In this document: in pieces, positions 1-5,790 of the stretch
Position numbering within the stretch: position 1 is the stretch's first letter
How the letters are laid out: each line of letters opens with the position of its first letter
Assembly (NCBI GenBank): GCA_900557435.1
Contig: USSH01000012.1
Coordinates: forward strand, 1 to 19,254
Direction of reading: 5' to 3'
Length of the DNA: 19,254 nt
DNA from: an uncultured Coprococcus sp.
GTDB lineage: Bacteria; Bacillota; Clostridia; Lachnospirales; Lachnospiraceae
The notes under the pieces: model-generated
What the model saw: only the letters and a program-made list of their open reading frames with translations
What the model was told of the DNA's origin: nothing
Databases searched by the model: none
Translations under genes and position numbers: made by a program

Positions 1-85
1 AGTTGAAACTATCTTTATTTTATTTCTTTATTTTATTATAAAAAATAATATAAAACAACGAAACGTAAACATAATTAATAAGATG
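1..85. other. AT-rich stretch at the window edge
   Basis: This stretch is almost entirely A and T and contains no reading frame with a ribosome binding site. A TATAAT on the minus strand lacks a convincing -35 partner at 16-18 bases. I see nothing else here. Confidence 0.5.
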
Positions 86-148
86 AAAGGAACGCTCAAC
101 TCTCAGTTCTGCCGTGAAATGGAGAACTGAGGGATTGGGCGTTCCTTT
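86..148 (-). terminator. Long hairpin, probable terminator of the mutarotase gene
   Basis: Arms 86-110 and 123-148 pair almost completely (about 25 bp, two G-T pairs and one bulged A at 134) around a 12-base loop. The outer arms are AAAGGAACGC and GCGTTCCTTT. On the minus strand the stem ends in TTT and runs into a T-rich stretch, about 60 bases after the mutarotase stop. This suits an intrinsic terminator for that gene. The stem is unusually long, and it could also stop plus-strand transcripts or be a small palindromic repeat. Confidence 0.6.
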
Positions 149-209
149 GCAATCTTTATGATAACCTGCAATACGAATGTTACTAAGTATATCGTAATGT
201 AAGATATGA

Positions 210-1214
210 TTATGCTATTGTGAATATTCTTTCTTTTACTGTCTTAGATTCTCCGGGAGCAAGCTCTGTATAACCGGTAATGGAAGGATCTCCAGACAGA
301 TTAGGTGCATCGATGTTCCAGCTCATTGGTTCCGGACAGAAGTAACCCTTGTCGCCGTGGTCATTCCACATGATCCAGAATTTCATGGTGTCGTCAACTT
401 CGTAGCAGATTCTCTTTCCTGTTGCTGTGTCCGTTATATATACTCCGTAGAATGGCTTCCCGTCAAGCTCGTTCATCTCGGCAGTATAGAGATCGTTATC
501 GATATCCTTCAGGACAGGAACCATAGTTCCATTCTTGTACTGGAGATCATAGTCTGTTATAGGAAGGTTCTTCTCGGTTGGAATAGCGTGCTCATCAAGC
601 TCCCACTTGTCACCGATCGGAACACAGAGACGAACATCCTCACCTTTTCCGGTGCTTGTGAAAGGTCCCTTGAATGCCACGTGGTTACATACTCCGTAAG
701 GCATCTGCTTATCGGACAGATTGGTCAATGTGAATTCATAATTCAGTCCATCCGGAGTAAGGGTAAATGTGTAGTCAGCTCTGAAGCTTACAGGGTAAGT
801 TGAAAAGAAGTCATCATTTTCATCGTATGTATATGTTGTCTTACCGATGGCGTTGTCACCGTCGACAAGAACCTCCTTGATATCGTGGTTTCTGAGGTGA
901 AGGAATCCATGAAGGTGATTTCCAAGGGGATCATTACATGGGAAATGATACATGGCATCTGATGTCTTGAGGTTTCCGTGTGAAAGTCTGTTTGGAAGGT
1001 ACAGAGTTGGCATACCGTATATCTCTGCAGATGCCTTGAGCTGTGCCGGTGTGAGTTCAGGATCGTTTCTGAATACATCAATATCCAGAGCGGTATTTTC
1101 AAGTTTCATAACATTGCTGCCGTTAAATGGTGCGATAAGAGCACGATAATCGCCGGATATAAGTTCGATACATTTTTCTCCTTTGTAATCAATGGTGCGT
1201 GCGATAGTGTTCAT
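210..1214 (-). CDS. Aldose 1-epimerase family protein (galactose mutarotase-like)
   Basis: This is a cytoplasmic enzyme of the GalM fold, predicted to interconvert alpha and beta anomers of a hexose such as galactose or glucose. At 334 residues it has the usual family length. Residues that match the family's catalytic set are visible: NRLSHG near 75-80, a histidine in NHLHGF (99-104), a histidine in the VCNHVAF segment (175-181), and a glutamate in CPEPMSW (293-299), where the catalytic base of GalM lies. The ATG start follows an AGGAG about 8 bases upstream. The gene is transcribed alone, divergently from the SGNH gene, with its own promoter at 1294-1322 and a terminator hairpin after the stop. 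The sugar specificity cannot be told from the sequence, and the N-terminal half (NDPELTPAQL region) is not typical of classical GalM. It may be a branch acting on another sugar. Confidence 0.85.
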   Translation of the reverse strand: MNTIARTIDYKGEKCIELISGDYRALIAPFNGSNVMKLENTALDIDVFRNDPELTPAQLKASAEIYGMPTLYLPNRLSHGNLKTSDAMYHFPCNDPLGNHLHGFLHLRNHDIKEVLVDGDNAIGKTTYTYDENDDFFSTYPVSFRADYTFTLTPDGLNYEFTLTNLSDKQMPYGVCNHVAFKGPFTSTGKGEDVRLCVPIGDKWELDEHAIPTEKNLPITDYDLQYKNGTMVPVLKDIDNDLYTAEMNELDGKPFYGVYITDTATGKRICYEVDDTMKFWIMWNDHGDKGYFCPEPMSWNIDAPNLSGDPSITGYTELAPGESKTVKERIFTIA

Positions 1215-1293
1215 ATTGATTCTCCTCTACATTATTATATAAATTTATTTGCATTATAATTTCAGTAATAATTCAAAGCATTTAGCAATTACA

Positions 1294-1322
1294 ATAGTAC
1301 CACGTAAAAAATAAAGTGTCTA
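1294..1322 (-). promoter_or_regulatory. Predicted promoter of the mutarotase gene
   Basis: On the minus strand TAGACA (-35; 5 of 6 consensus bases) lies exactly 17 bases before TACTAT (-10; 4 of 6). This would start the message about 75 bases upstream of the mutarotase ATG. Confidence 0.45.
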
Positions 1323-1333
1323 TCTTTAATGCG

Positions 1334-1357
1334 AAAAAAGGGGGCTGCATAAGCCCT
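1334..1357 (-). terminator. Minus-strand hairpin plus T6, just upstream of the mutarotase promoter
   Basis: On the minus strand AGCCC-type arms (1352-1356 with 1342-1346, loop of five) are followed by CC and six T residues (1339-1334). This has the form of a small intrinsic terminator. It points toward the mutarotase gene and lies upstream of its predicted promoter. It would therefore stop antisense transcripts arising in the divergent SGNH gene, or act as an attenuator if a farther promoter is used. Confidence 0.45.
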
Positions 1358-1372
1358 GTCAAAAAGGTTTTC

Positions 1373-1401
1373 TTGATTATTTTATCATTAATTGATATAC
1401 T
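1373..1401 (+). promoter_or_regulatory. Predicted promoter of the SGNH/DUF4358 operon
   Basis: TTGATT (1373-1378) and TATACT (1396-1401) are separated by 17 bases. The predicted start point near 1408 leaves a 50-base leader before the GTG start at 1458. A nearby TATAAT at 1410-1415 has no -35 at a proper distance. Confidence 0.5.
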
Positions 1402-1457
1402 ATCCAGCGTATAATGAATTTTTGTTTGAATTTTGTGTTGATTACTCGGAGGTCGAA

Positions 1458-2384
1458 GTGACTAAGGATAATAACAAATATCAAAGACATAATAATAGAA
1501 TAGATAATAGACATGATATCAACGGACATAATGATAGAATAGATAATAGACATGATATCAACAGACACCGTAGATATAACAAGATCCAAGATAATAGGAA
1601 AAACAGACTCATTCATATGGTCATAGGTACGGTTGTCATGATCGTGTTTATATGTGCACTGGGACAGGGCAATTTGCGAAAAGAAGTACGTGGACAGGAA
1701 CAGATCAGACCCGAAGGAAGCACATCGGAGAGCATAAACGAGAGTGTAAATCGAAGCGCGGATCAAATAACAGATCAGAGCATGCAGGAGACCGCTGATG
1801 ACAGCTACTTTTCATCGTCGCTGCTGGTAGGAGATTCAAGGGCGGAGACACTTGGTCTTTATAGTGGCTTGGCGGACTGGGATGTGTATGCGGCAAGAAA
1901 TCTTGATATAGAGACTGTTCAGAGCAGTAAGATAGTTTCGGATGGTACGGGGCAGATGTGCACAGTTCCTGATATCCTTGAAAAGACCACATATTCCAGC
2001 ATATATGTATCATTTGGAATAGGAGAGCTTGGATGGTATAAGGAACGATTTATATCTGCATATAAAGCCTTTCTGGATAAGGCGACAGTGCTGCAGCCAT
2101 CTGCGAAGATTTATGTCATGTCGATACTGCCTGTATCTGCTGAATTGTCATCTGATGACTCAGTATACAACAATCCGGAGATTGATAATTTTAATCTGGC
2201 ACTTCAGGAATTATGCAAGTCGTATGATCGAGTTGAATATCTTGATGTTGCAGAGAGTGTTGCTGTGAACGGTGTCTTGCCGGAAGATGCAGGCACGGAT
2301 GGGATACATTTTAATAAAGAATATAGTCAGAAGATTATGGATTACATTAGAAGCCATGTAAATGGTGTATCTGTAGCACAGTAG
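1458..2384 (+). CDS. Membrane-anchored SGNH/GDSL hydrolase-like protein
   Basis: The GTG start at 1458 is preceded by GGAGG with a 5-base spacer, giving 308 residues; a longer frame from TTG 1392 has no ribosome binding site. Residues 1-50 are a polar, Asn/Asp/Arg/His-rich cytoplasmic tail with a 13-residue unit present twice (about 11-36). A single membrane segment follows (about 52-71), then a Ser/Glu/Gln-rich linker and an outer domain. The outer domain shows SGNH block I, LLVGDSRAET, with Ser127, and block V, DGIHFN, with Asp281 and His284. Block III reads FGIGELGW, so the expected oxyanion-hole Asn is a Gly (189). Enzymes of this fold remove or transfer acyl groups, often on cell-surface glycans. 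Here the fold is well supported but activity is not. The DUF4358 lipoprotein gene begins 16 bases downstream in the same operon. Confidence 0.75.
   Translation: MTKDNNKYQRHNNRIDNRHDINGHNDRIDNRHDINRHRRYNKIQDNRKNRLIHMVIGTVVMIVFICALGQGNLRKEVRGQEQIRPEGSTSESINESVNRSADQITDQSMQETADDSYFSSSLLVGDSRAETLGLYSGLADWDVYAARNLDIETVQSSKIVSDGTGQMCTVPDILEKTTYSSIYVSFGIGELGWYKERFISAYKAFLDKATVLQPSAKIYVMSILPVSAELSSDDSVYNNPEIDNFNLALQELCKSYDRVEYLDVAESVAVNGVLPEDAGTDGIHFNKEYSQKIMDYIRSHVNGVSVAQ
1486..1563 (+). repeat. 39-bp tandem duplication inside the SGNH gene
   Basis: Two adjacent 39-bp units (1486-1524 and 1525-1563) differ at only a few bases and code for two 13-residue copies ending in RIDNRHDIN. The length is a multiple of three, so copy number can change without shifting the frame. 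The repeat lies in the predicted cytoplasmic tail. Confidence 0.85.
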
Positions 2385-2400
2385 TAGAAACGGAGACGTT

Positions 2401-2880
2401 ATGGTCAGAAGATTGAAGATTTTACTCCTCGGAGTAATGTTTGTGTGCGGTCTTACAGGCTGTGGGGGGAGCAATGATCAGAAAATAGTCCGGCCGGATG
2501 TACATATATTGGCGGATAAGCTGACAGATGGTGTTGAATTTGAGGACTCGGTGGAAGAGATCTCTTTGGAATGTGCTTTGAAGTATTATGGAATTGACAG
2601 CAGTATGGTAAATGACGGAGAGGTGCATGTGTCTACCGGTGCCACATCGGAGGAGATGGCGGTATTTGATACAACGTCGGCAGCTGCAGCTTCCACAATT
2701 CTTGACAAGCTTACAGCTCGCAGGGATGACAGGGTGAAGATGTATATAAGTGATAAACCATCTGAAGTGACAAGACTTGACAATGCGGTTCTGTATATGC
2801 ATGATTGTTTTGTTGTATATGTAGTTTCGGATGATAGTGATGGCGTAGAAAGTATTATAAAAGATTATATTGAGCAATAG
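2401..2880 (+). CDS. DUF4358 family lipoprotein
   Basis: This is a secreted lipoprotein of 159 residues. Basic residues (VRRLK), a hydrophobic stretch and the lipobox LTGC put the lipidated Cys at residue 21. The mature part begins with a polar linker and continues into a compact domain resembling DUF4358 of clostridia. Its features are the DVHILADKL helix, the YYGID segment, a phosphodegron-free acidic middle, and a C-terminal beta-rich part with LYMHDCFVVYVVS. No catalytic motif is visible and the function is unknown. A GGAG lies 5 bases before the ATG. It is co-transcribed with the SGNH gene 16 bases upstream. DUF4358 lipoproteins are, to my knowledge, often found beside SGNH and O-acetyltransferase genes, which suggests a role in modifying cell-surface polymers. 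That link is an inference, and no acyltransferase gene is present here. Confidence 0.75.
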   Translation: MVRRLKILLLGVMFVCGLTGCGGSNDQKIVRPDVHILADKLTDGVEFEDSVEEISLECALKYYGIDSSMVNDGEVHVSTGATSEEMAVFDTTSAAAASTILDKLTARRDDRVKMYISDKPSEVTRLDNAVLYMHDCFVVYVVSDDSDGVESIIKDYIEQ

Positions 2881-2902
2881 AATAACAAATTGGACAGATC
2901 AG

Positions 2903-2941
2903 CCTCGGGACCGGAAGAATCTTGGTACCTGAGGTATTTTT
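2903..2941 (+). terminator. Terminator of the SGNH/DUF4358 operon
   Basis: Arms 2903-2912 and 2924-2934 form a stem of about 10 bp (one G-T pair, one bulged A) around an 11-base loop, followed by TATTTTT. It starts 23 bases after the DUF4358 stop codon. Confidence 0.7.
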
Positions 2942-3120
2942 ATGCAAGCATATAATTTATATAGAAAGCTAATTTATAAGGAAAGGAACGTTTGGAGGGT
3001 TCGCCCATATTGTATTAATAAAATCGCTGTCAATAAGTAATGATAAAAGATGAAAATTTGAAATATTGTATTTTGGCATAATGCCATGTATTATAAACTA
3101 CAGAAATATACGACAATAAA
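2942..3120. other. Intergenic stretch without a gene
   Basis: This AT-rich DNA lies between the terminator at 2941 and the promoter at 3121. Only short stems are visible: GGG-TTCG-CCC near 2998-3007 and TGGC-ATAAT-GCCA near 3074-3086. No reading frame with a ribosome binding site is present and I see no further signal. Confidence 0.5.
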
Positions 3121-3149
3121 TTGACGGCTTGTGATATGACGGGTATTAT
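3121..3149 (+). promoter_or_regulatory. Predicted promoter of the flavin reductase gene
   Basis: TTGACG (3121-3126) and TATTAT (3144-3149) are separated by exactly 17 bases, a good housekeeping-sigma match. The predicted start near 3156 gives a leader of about 137 bases before the ATG at 3293. Confidence 0.65.
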
Positions 3150-3155
3150 AGGGAT

Positions 3156-3280
3156 TTCTGTTTGGCGTATATCGTTCGATAGCCTTTTGGCTGGGACGTT
3201 TGCCACTGATCGCCTATCGGGAATCCTTTACCTGTCAGATGAAAGAAGGATGCATGCCGGCTGAGCTAATCAAATAAGAA
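3156..3280 (+). other. Possibly structured leader of the flavin reductase gene
   Basis: The leader is GC-richer than the DNA before it and holds several complementary pairs: TGGC 3163-3166 with GCCA 3202-3205, AGCC 3181-3184 with GGCT 3189-3192, CGATAG 3177-3182 with CTATCG 3214-3219, and GGCG 3164-3167 with CGCC 3211-3214. Some are mutually exclusive, as in a switching RNA. Its 3' part (GATGAAAGAAGGATG) recalls the end of FMN riboswitches, but the rest does not fit that class. I cannot assign it to a known riboswitch. Confidence 0.3.
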
Positions 3281-3292
3281 AGAGGTAATAAC

Positions 3293-3856
3293 ATGTCAAA
3301 ACAGGTTTGGAAACCAGGAAATATGCTGTATCCGGTGCCGGCGGTTATGGTGAGCTGTCAGAGACCGGGAGAGAAAGCAAATATAGTGACAATTGCATGG
3401 GCTGGAACGATATGCAGTGATCCTGCTATGGTATCGATATCAGTCAGGCCAGAGAGATATTCCTATGACATAATAAAGGAAACGGGTGAATTTACGATCA
3501 ACCTGATTACCGAGGAGTTGGCATTTGCGACAGATTACTGTGGAGTGAAGTCGGGAAGAGATGTGGATAAATTCAAGGAGATGAAGCTCCATGAGTGCAA
3601 AGGTGCAAATGTAGCATGCCCCGGAATAGAGGAAAGTCCTGTGAATATAGAGTGTAAGGTTAAGCAGATAGTTCCCCTCGGCTCCCATGACATGTTTATC
3701 GCTGAAGTTGTCGGAGTTCAGGTGAGTGAGAAATATATGGATAGCACTGGCAAGTTCAATCTGAACAGCACCGGTCTGGTTGCATACTCACATGGGGAAT
3801 ATTATAAGCTTGGGAAAAAGCTTGGCAAATTTGGATTTTCAGTGAGAAAAAAATGA
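3293..3856 (+). CDS. Flavin reductase-like FMN-binding protein (flavoredoxin type)
   Basis: This 187-residue protein has the FMN-binding split-barrel fold of the flavin reductase-like family. Family features are the N-terminal segment PVPAVMVSC (about 14-22), NIVTIAWAGTICSDPAMVSIS (about 30-50), RYSYDIIKETGEFTINL (about 54-70) and a late SHGEYYKLGKKLG motif (about 163-175). Members bind FMN noncovalently and act in NAD(P)H-dependent flavin or electron transfer in the cytoplasm; the partner cannot be told. AGAGG lies 7 bases before the ATG. The gene has its own promoter (3121) and leader and is followed after 99 bases by ispE on the same strand, so it may share a message with it. No metal-binding cysteines of rubredoxin type are present, so it is the stand-alone flavin domain. 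Confidence 0.8.
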   Translation: MSKQVWKPGNMLYPVPAVMVSCQRPGEKANIVTIAWAGTICSDPAMVSISVRPERYSYDIIKETGEFTINLITEELAFATDYCGVKSGRDVDKFKEMKLHECKGANVACPGIEESPVNIECKVKQIVPLGSHDMFIAEVVGVQVSEKYMDSTGKFNLNSTGLVAYSHGEYYKLGKKLGKFGFSVRKK

Positions 3857-3892
3857 TAGCCTTACCCAGGCGTGAATATAATAATACGTGAA

Positions 3893-3960
3893 GACAATAA
3901 ATACATAAAGATAATAAATACATAGAGATGATAAATACATGGAGATAATAGATACATGGA
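3893..3960 (+). repeat. Four 17-bp tandem repeats running into the ispE start
   Basis: Four contiguous 17-bp units (3893-3909, 3910-3926, 3927-3943, 3944-3960) follow the pattern GATAATAAATACATRGA. The ATG of ispE (3956-3958) is inside copy 4. The GGAG that serves as its ribosome binding site (3941-3944) spans the junction of copies 3 and 4. Copy 3 holds another ATG (3939), out of frame with ispE. Confidence 0.9.
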
Positions 3961-4819
3961 GATTTCTTTAAATGCATATGGCAAGATAAATCTTGGACTG
4001 GATGTGGTCAGAAAAAGACCTGACGGATACCACGAGGTGAAGATGATAATGCAGACGGTGGAGCTGCATGATACATTAGTTTTTTGTGATATAGAAGAGG
4101 ACGAAATCATAATAGAATCCAATTCCTCTGTTTTATCAGTTGCTGAGGATAATATCATATATAAGGCATGCGAGCTTATTAAGAATACATACGGCATAAG
4201 GAAGGGCGTGAAAGTTTCACTTGATAAGCGGATCCCGATTGCTGCGGGTATGGCTGGAGGAAGCACAGATGCAGCGGCGGCTCTCGTTGCCATGAATAAA
4301 TTATTTGACCTGGGACTTACGGACGAGAGACTTATGGAGCTTGGTGTGAGGATCGGTGCAGATGTGCCGTATTGCATAATGCAGGGAACAGCACTCTCTG
4401 AAGGAATAGGGGAGATACTGACTCCGCTTGCAGCTATGCCGGAGTGTTATATAGCAATAGCTAAACCGCCTATAGGGGTGTCGACAAAGTGGGTATATCA
4501 GAACCTTAAAGCCGCAGAGCTAGAGAGACATCCGGATATAGATGGCATGGTGGATGCTTTAGGCCGCGGAGATCTAAAAGGCGTGACTGGCAGAATGGAG
4601 AATGTTCTCGAGACGGTGACGATACCGACATACCCTGAAATACAGACTATAAAGAATATCATGACAGAAAATGGGGCTTTGAATGCACTTATGAGTGGAA
4701 GCGGACCGACTGTATTTGGTATATTTGATGATGAGAGGGCGGCACAGACTGTGGTGGATATGCTTACGGATAGAAAGCTTGTACAGCAGGCCTGTGTAGT
4801 CAGACCGCATAATAGGTAG
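3956..4819 (+). CDS. ispE: 4-diphosphocytidyl-2-C-methyl-D-erythritol kinase
   Basis: A GHMP-family kinase of 287 residues. It phosphorylates 4-diphosphocytidyl-2-C-methyl-D-erythritol with ATP in the MEP pathway to isopentenyl diphosphate, in the cytoplasm. The N-terminal YGKINLGLDV with Lys10 and RPDGYHEV (21-28), the ATP-binding glycine-rich loop PIAAGMAGGSTDAAAA (94-109), and the C-terminal MSGSGPTVFG (246-255) are all intact. Length is typical. The start is fixed by the conserved N-terminus and lies in the last copy of a 17-bp repeat, 11 bases after GGAG. The GntR-type regulator gene follows after 40 bases, apparently in the same operon. Confidence 0.96.
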   Translation: MEISLNAYGKINLGLDVVRKRPDGYHEVKMIMQTVELHDTLVFCDIEEDEIIIESNSSVLSVAEDNIIYKACELIKNTYGIRKGVKVSLDKRIPIAAGMAGGSTDAAAALVAMNKLFDLGLTDERLMELGVRIGADVPYCIMQGTALSEGIGEILTPLAAMPECYIAIAKPPIGVSTKWVYQNLKAAELERHPDIDGMVDALGRGDLKGVTGRMENVLETVTIPTYPEIQTIKNIMTENGALNALMSGSGPTVFGIFDDERAAQTVVDMLTDRKLVQQACVVRPHNR

Positions 4820-4859
4820 GCTGATTTGTGGAAGAATACAGGAACGAAAGAGGTAATAA

Positions 4860-5537
4860 ATGGAGTTGAAGTTAGATATGGATGAATATCTCCCACTGCG
4901 GGAGGTTGTGTTTAATACTCTTAGAACAGCAATAATACATGGAGAGTTTGAGCCGGGGGAACGTCTTATGGAGATGCATCTGGCAAAAAGACTTGGTGTC
5001 AGCAGAACTCCGGTCAGAGAAGCTATGCGTATGTTGGAGCTGGAAGGCCTTGTCGTTATGATACCTAAAAAAGGTGCGGAGGTTGCCAGAATAACGGAGA
5101 AGGATCTGAAGGATGCGCTGGAGATCAGGATGGCACTGGAAGAACTGGCTGCAGAACTGGCATGTAGAAGGATAGATGATGCGGGTCGGAGTGCACTTCA
5201 GAATGCCAGCGATACATTTCGAAAAGCAGTAGAGTCGCAGGATTTGTCGGCCATAGTTGAAGCGGATGTGGCATTTCATAATGTTGTGTATGAGAGTACC
5301 CACAATTCCAGACTGCTGAACATTTCCCAGACGCTCAGAGAACAGGTTTACAGATATCGTGTGGAGTATGTGAAGGATCTGAATCATCACAGCAAGCTTG
5401 TGTCTGAGCATGAGGCCTTGACTGAGGCTATACTTCAGGGGAATGAGGAGAAGGCGAAGGAAGTTACAAGAAAACACATCTACGATCAGGAAAAGATAGT
5501 TATTGCGAATGCTGTAAAAGCACAGGAAAATAAGTAA
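4860..5537 (+). CDS. GntR family regulator, FadR/FCD subfamily
   Basis: A DNA-binding regulator of 225 residues. Residues 10-75 form the winged helix-turn-helix with the GntR signature (PGERLMEMHLAKRLGVSRTP, 32-51, then VREAMRMLELEGLV). Residues 80-220 are an all-helical FCD effector domain. Residues in the positions of the FCD metal site are present: Asp136, His140, His184 and His206. A metal-dependent carboxylic acid ligand is therefore likely, but its identity is unknown. AGAGG lies 6 bases before the ATG. The gene follows ispE by 40 bases and is closed by a strong terminator. In other clostridia I recall ispE, a GntR regulator and spoIIR as neighbours, which fits the SpoIIR-like gene further down, but this is from memory. 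Confidence 0.9.
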   Translation: MELKLDMDEYLPLREVVFNTLRTAIIHGEFEPGERLMEMHLAKRLGVSRTPVREAMRMLELEGLVVMIPKKGAEVARITEKDLKDALEIRMALEELAAELACRRIDDAGRSALQNASDTFRKAVESQDLSAIVEADVAFHNVVYESTHNSRLLNISQTLREQVYRYRVEYVKDLNHHSKLVSEHEALTEAILQGNEEKAKEVTRKHIYDQEKIVIANAVKAQENK

Positions 5538-5593
5538 TCCAGGGTAATTGGCTGATGGCTTGAAGAATGATAGTGAATATGAAAAAATATGTG

Positions 5594-5636
5594 ATAAACG
5601 CATTGTATGTGCAAGACATACATGCGTTTATTTTTT
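5594..5636 (+). terminator. Strong intrinsic terminator after the GntR gene
   Basis: Arms 5594-5610 and 5616-5631 pair over 16 bp with one bulged T (5603) and a GCAAG loop, followed immediately by a run of T (5631-5636). It lies 57 bases after the stop codon and separates ispE-gntR from the germination block. Confidence 0.85.
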
Positions 5637-5648
5637 GTGCCTTTAAGT

Positions 5649-5677
5649 GAATAAAGACGTACAGTCTGGAAAATATA
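5649..5677 (+). promoter_or_regulatory. Possible forespore (sigma-F/G type) promoter
   Basis: GAATA (5649-5653) resembles the -35 of sigma-F/sigma-G promoters, and GGAAAATATA (5668-5677) matches the -10 pattern GGnnAnAnTR at all but one fixed position. The 14-base spacing is about two short of the Bacillus consensus. It sits between the terminator and the germination genes, where a forespore promoter would be expected. The match is weak. Confidence 0.25.
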
Positions 5678-5790
5678 AAAGTAGAAGATACATGGAACCA
5701 TCATGAGATGATTTAATGTTTTTTCATTGAGAGCATCGGATATTGCTCATCATAACGACATACTTGTGTATGGGAATGGAAAGACAGAAC

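Noticed and set aside
1410-1415. Perfect TATAAT as -10 of the SGNH operon
   Set aside because: The nearest TTGATA is only 12 bases upstream. The pair TTGATT-N17-TATACT just before it is spaced properly.
2990-3010. tRNA-like GGGTTCGCCC stem-loop
   Set aside because: The stem is only 3 bp, and no acceptor, D or anticodon arms can be drawn around it.
3156-3280. FMN riboswitch
   Set aside because: Only the 3' GATGAAAGAAGGATG is similar; the conserved 5' AGGGTGAAATTCC and CCGGCGG parts are absent.
3877-3882. TATAAT as a separate promoter of ispE
   Set aside because: No -35 resembling TTGACA lies 16-18 bases upstream, and no extended -10 is present.
3862-4377. 171-codon minus-strand frame opposite ispE
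   Set aside because: It is antisense to a clear ispE gene, has no homologous features, and its repeats come from the 17-bp DNA repeat.
4872-5603. 243-codon minus-strand frame opposite the GntR gene
   Set aside because: It is a shadow of a well-supported regulator gene and has no family motifs; its length is due to low stop-codon frequency in that frame.
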